Shown here piece after piece: positions 4,822-6,208 of a stretch of DNA of 6,208 nt; position 1 is the first letter of the stretch; each line of letters starts with the position of its first letter. The notes beneath the pieces are model-generated. The model was not told the origin of the DNA and made no database searches. It saw nothing but the letters and a program-made list of their open reading frames with translations. The translations under genes and the position numbers were made by a program. The stretch is from an uncultured Curvibacter sp. (GTDB taxonomy: Bacteria > Pseudomonadota > Gammaproteobacteria > Burkholderiales > Burkholderiaceae). The stretch spans positions 1 through 6,208 of the forward strand of contig CAMLNH010000173.1 in NCBI GenBank assembly GCA_946481355.1. Direction: 5' to 3'.

Positions 4822-6208
4822 CGTAGACGATGACCGCCCGCCCCTGGTCGGCCTGGGCCATCCAGCCGGCGAGTGCGGCGTCGCTGGGATAGAACTTCGC
4901 ATCCTCCCCGAGCTGCAGCTCGGCGGCCGCGGCGATGCCCGCGCCCTCGCGGCGCAGGCTCAGTCGCACGCCCAGGCCGCGCAGCAGCTCGCCCTGCTCG
5001 GTGTACTCCTTCTTGGGCGGATGCTCGGCCACCAGGCGTTGCACGTCCGGTGCGCGCCCGTTGACGGCCACGCGCAGGTACTTGCCGAAACGGCAGCGCG
5101 CTGCCTCCAGGCTCCAGATCTGGTTGACGTTGAGCTGCAGGCCGCCCGAGAAGCGGTCGGGCATGACCTTGGCCATGACGATGACGAGCTCGTCATCCTT
5201 GAAAAGATGCTTGTTGGCGTTCATCAGCGCCTCGTCGACCCGGGCGTCGAGCACGGCACTCTTGTCGTCGAGCTTGAACAGGCCCAGGCGACCACGCTGG
5301 CCGTTGATGACGCGGAAGTCGCCGATGATGCCGGCCAGCAGCTGGGGTTCGCGCGTGTCGATCAGGTCGGCCAGCTCGCGTTTGGCAAAACGCCGCACCT
5401 CCATGGCCACTTCGTCAAAAAGATGGCCCGAGAGGTAGAAACCCACGGCGGTCTTCTCGTGCGTGAGGCGTTCCTTCACGCCCCAGGGCATGGCTTCCAC
5501 GAGATCGGGCTCCTGCGTGCTCGATCCGTGGCTGTCGTCACCGAGGTCGAAGAGGCCGGTCTGGTTGGCATTGGCGGCTGTGGCGTTGGCGAAGTCGAAG
5601 GCGCGATCGATGGAAGCGACCATCGACGCGCGGTTGAGCTGCAGCGAATCAAAGGCGCCGGCCTTGATCAGGGCCTCGATGCTGCGCTTGTTCAGGCGGC
5701 TGCGGTCCACACGCACGCAGAAGTCGTACAGGCTGGTGAACGGACCACCTTCTTCGCGGGCCTTGACGATGGCCTCGATGGCCTGCTGCCCCGTGCCCTT
5801 GACGGCACCCAGGCCATAGCGGACGACGGTGTCGGAAATCGGCTCGAAGCGGTAGTTGCCACGGTTCACGTCCGGCGGCTCGAACGTCATGCCCATCTTG
5901 AGTGCGTCCTCGAACAGCACCTTGAGCTTGTCCGTGTCGTCCATTTCCACGGTCATGTTGGCGCAGAAGAACTCGGCCGTGTAATGGACCTTGAGCCAGG
6001 CCGTGTGGTAGGCCAGCAGCGAGTAGGCCGCCGCGTGCGACTTGTTGAAGCCGTAGCCCGCGAACTTCTCCATCAGGTCGAAGATCTCGTCGGCCTTGTC
6101 CTGCGCGATGCCATGCGTCTTGGCGGCACCTTCGCGGAAGCGCTCCCGGTGCATGGCCATCTCCTCGGCCTTCTTCTTGCCCATGGCGCGGCGCAGCAGG
6201 TCGGCGCC
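4817..6208 (-). CDS. dnaE: DNA polymerase III subunit alpha, C-terminal part (5' part outside window)
   Basis: The last 463 residues of the replicative polymerase; the frame stays open to the right edge, where GADLLRRA precedes MGKKKAEEM. The PHP domain and the catalytic palm aspartates lie outside the window. In order, with fragment positions: fingers region with GYGFNKSHAAAYSLLAYHTA (about 51-70) and PPDVNRGNY; helix-hairpin-helix segment LGAVKGTGQQAIEAI (about 133-147) with LNKRSIEALIKAGAFD (172-187); a beta-clamp-binding pentapeptide QTGLF (216-220, bases 5549-5563), at the place of QADMF in E. coli; GFYLSGHLFDE; an OB fold (about 290-368) with GRLGLFKLDDKSA; and a tau-binding-region tail ending VIVYE. 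The layout and length match DnaE1 of proteobacteria rather than the error-prone DnaE2/ImuC. It converges on a small membrane protein gene with 9 bp between the stops. Confidence 0.97.
   Translation of the reverse strand, partial: GADLLRRAMGKKKAEEMAMHRERFREGAAKTHGIAQDKADEIFDLMEKFAGYGFNKSHAAAYSLLAYHTAWLKVHYTAEFFCANMTVEMDDTDKLKVLFEDALKMGMTFEPPDVNRGNYRFEPISDTVVRYGLGAVKGTGQQAIEAIVKAREEGGPFTSLYDFCVRVDRSRLNKRSIEALIKAGAFDSLQLNRASMVASIDRAFDFANATAANANQTGLFDLGDDSHGSSTQEPDLVEAMPWGVKERLTHEKTAVGFYLSGHLFDEVAMEVRRFAKRELADLIDTREPQLLAGIIGDFRVINGQRGRLGLFKLDDKSAVLDARVDEALMNANKHLFKDDELVIVMAKVMPDRFSGGLQLNVNQIWSLEAARCRFGKYLRVAVNGRAPDVQRLVAEHPPKKEYTEQGELLRGLGVRLSLRREGAGIAAAAELQLGEDAKFYPSDAALAGWMAQADQGRAVIVYE

Noticed and set aside
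3631..4833. 400-codon open frame on the plus strand running through trhO, the intergenic region and the membrane protein gene
   Set aside because: It is antisense to trhO in a GC-rich genome and runs out of frame across a gene with a clear ribosome site; no ribosome site or domain supports it.

Overview
The window looks like chromosomal DNA from a GC-rich betaproteobacterium, most likely Burkholderiales and probably Comamonadaceae-like. This rests on the DnaE C-terminus, the short TrhO-type sulfurtransferase and the strong G/C third-position bias. No database search was possible, so the taxonomy is inferred from remembered family sequences. The window is almost fully coding: seven protein genes, two of them cut by the window edges. 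I see no tRNA, rRNA, CRISPR array, insertion sequence or phage gene, and no gene-free stretch longer than about 120 bases.

Left block (1-2520, plus strand): a four-gene redox cluster. It holds the 3' part of a YhhW-type pirin, a DoxX-family membrane protein, a WrbA-like flavodoxin-fold oxidoreductase, and a second, longer pirin. The expected shared theme is handling of quinones or other redox-active aromatics, since pirins can be quercetinases, DoxX proteins are quinone-linked membrane proteins, and WrbA-like flavoproteins reduce quinones. A well-formed intrinsic-terminator-like hairpin (960-992, with a T-rich tail) lies between the DoxX and flavodoxin genes, so the row may not be one uniform transcript.

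Middle block (2524-4344, minus strand): an orphan NMT1/THI5-like substrate-binding lipoprotein and, upstream of it, trhO, a rhodanese-domain tRNA U34 hydroxylase. TrhO starts at GTG and lacks the Cys-rich tail I recall from longer homologues. The substrate-binding protein has no permease or ATPase gene beside it.

Right block (4345-6208): a 121-bp divergent intergenic region holds a G-rich tract and a 6-bp inverted repeat around a TATAAA. It is followed by a small three-helix membrane protein of unknown function (plus strand) and then, convergently, the last 463 codons of dnaE, the replicative DNA polymerase III alpha subunit (minus strand). The two convergent gene pairs are separated by only 3 and 9 bp. 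In both, the facing TGA stop codons are embedded in small perfect palindromes.

I found no clear evidence of a wholly new system. The best leads are the terminator inside the pirin/DoxX/flavodoxin/pirin cluster, the cluster itself, the stop-codon palindrome between the small membrane protein gene and dnaE, the operator-like repeat upstream of the small membrane protein, and the orphan lipoprotein.
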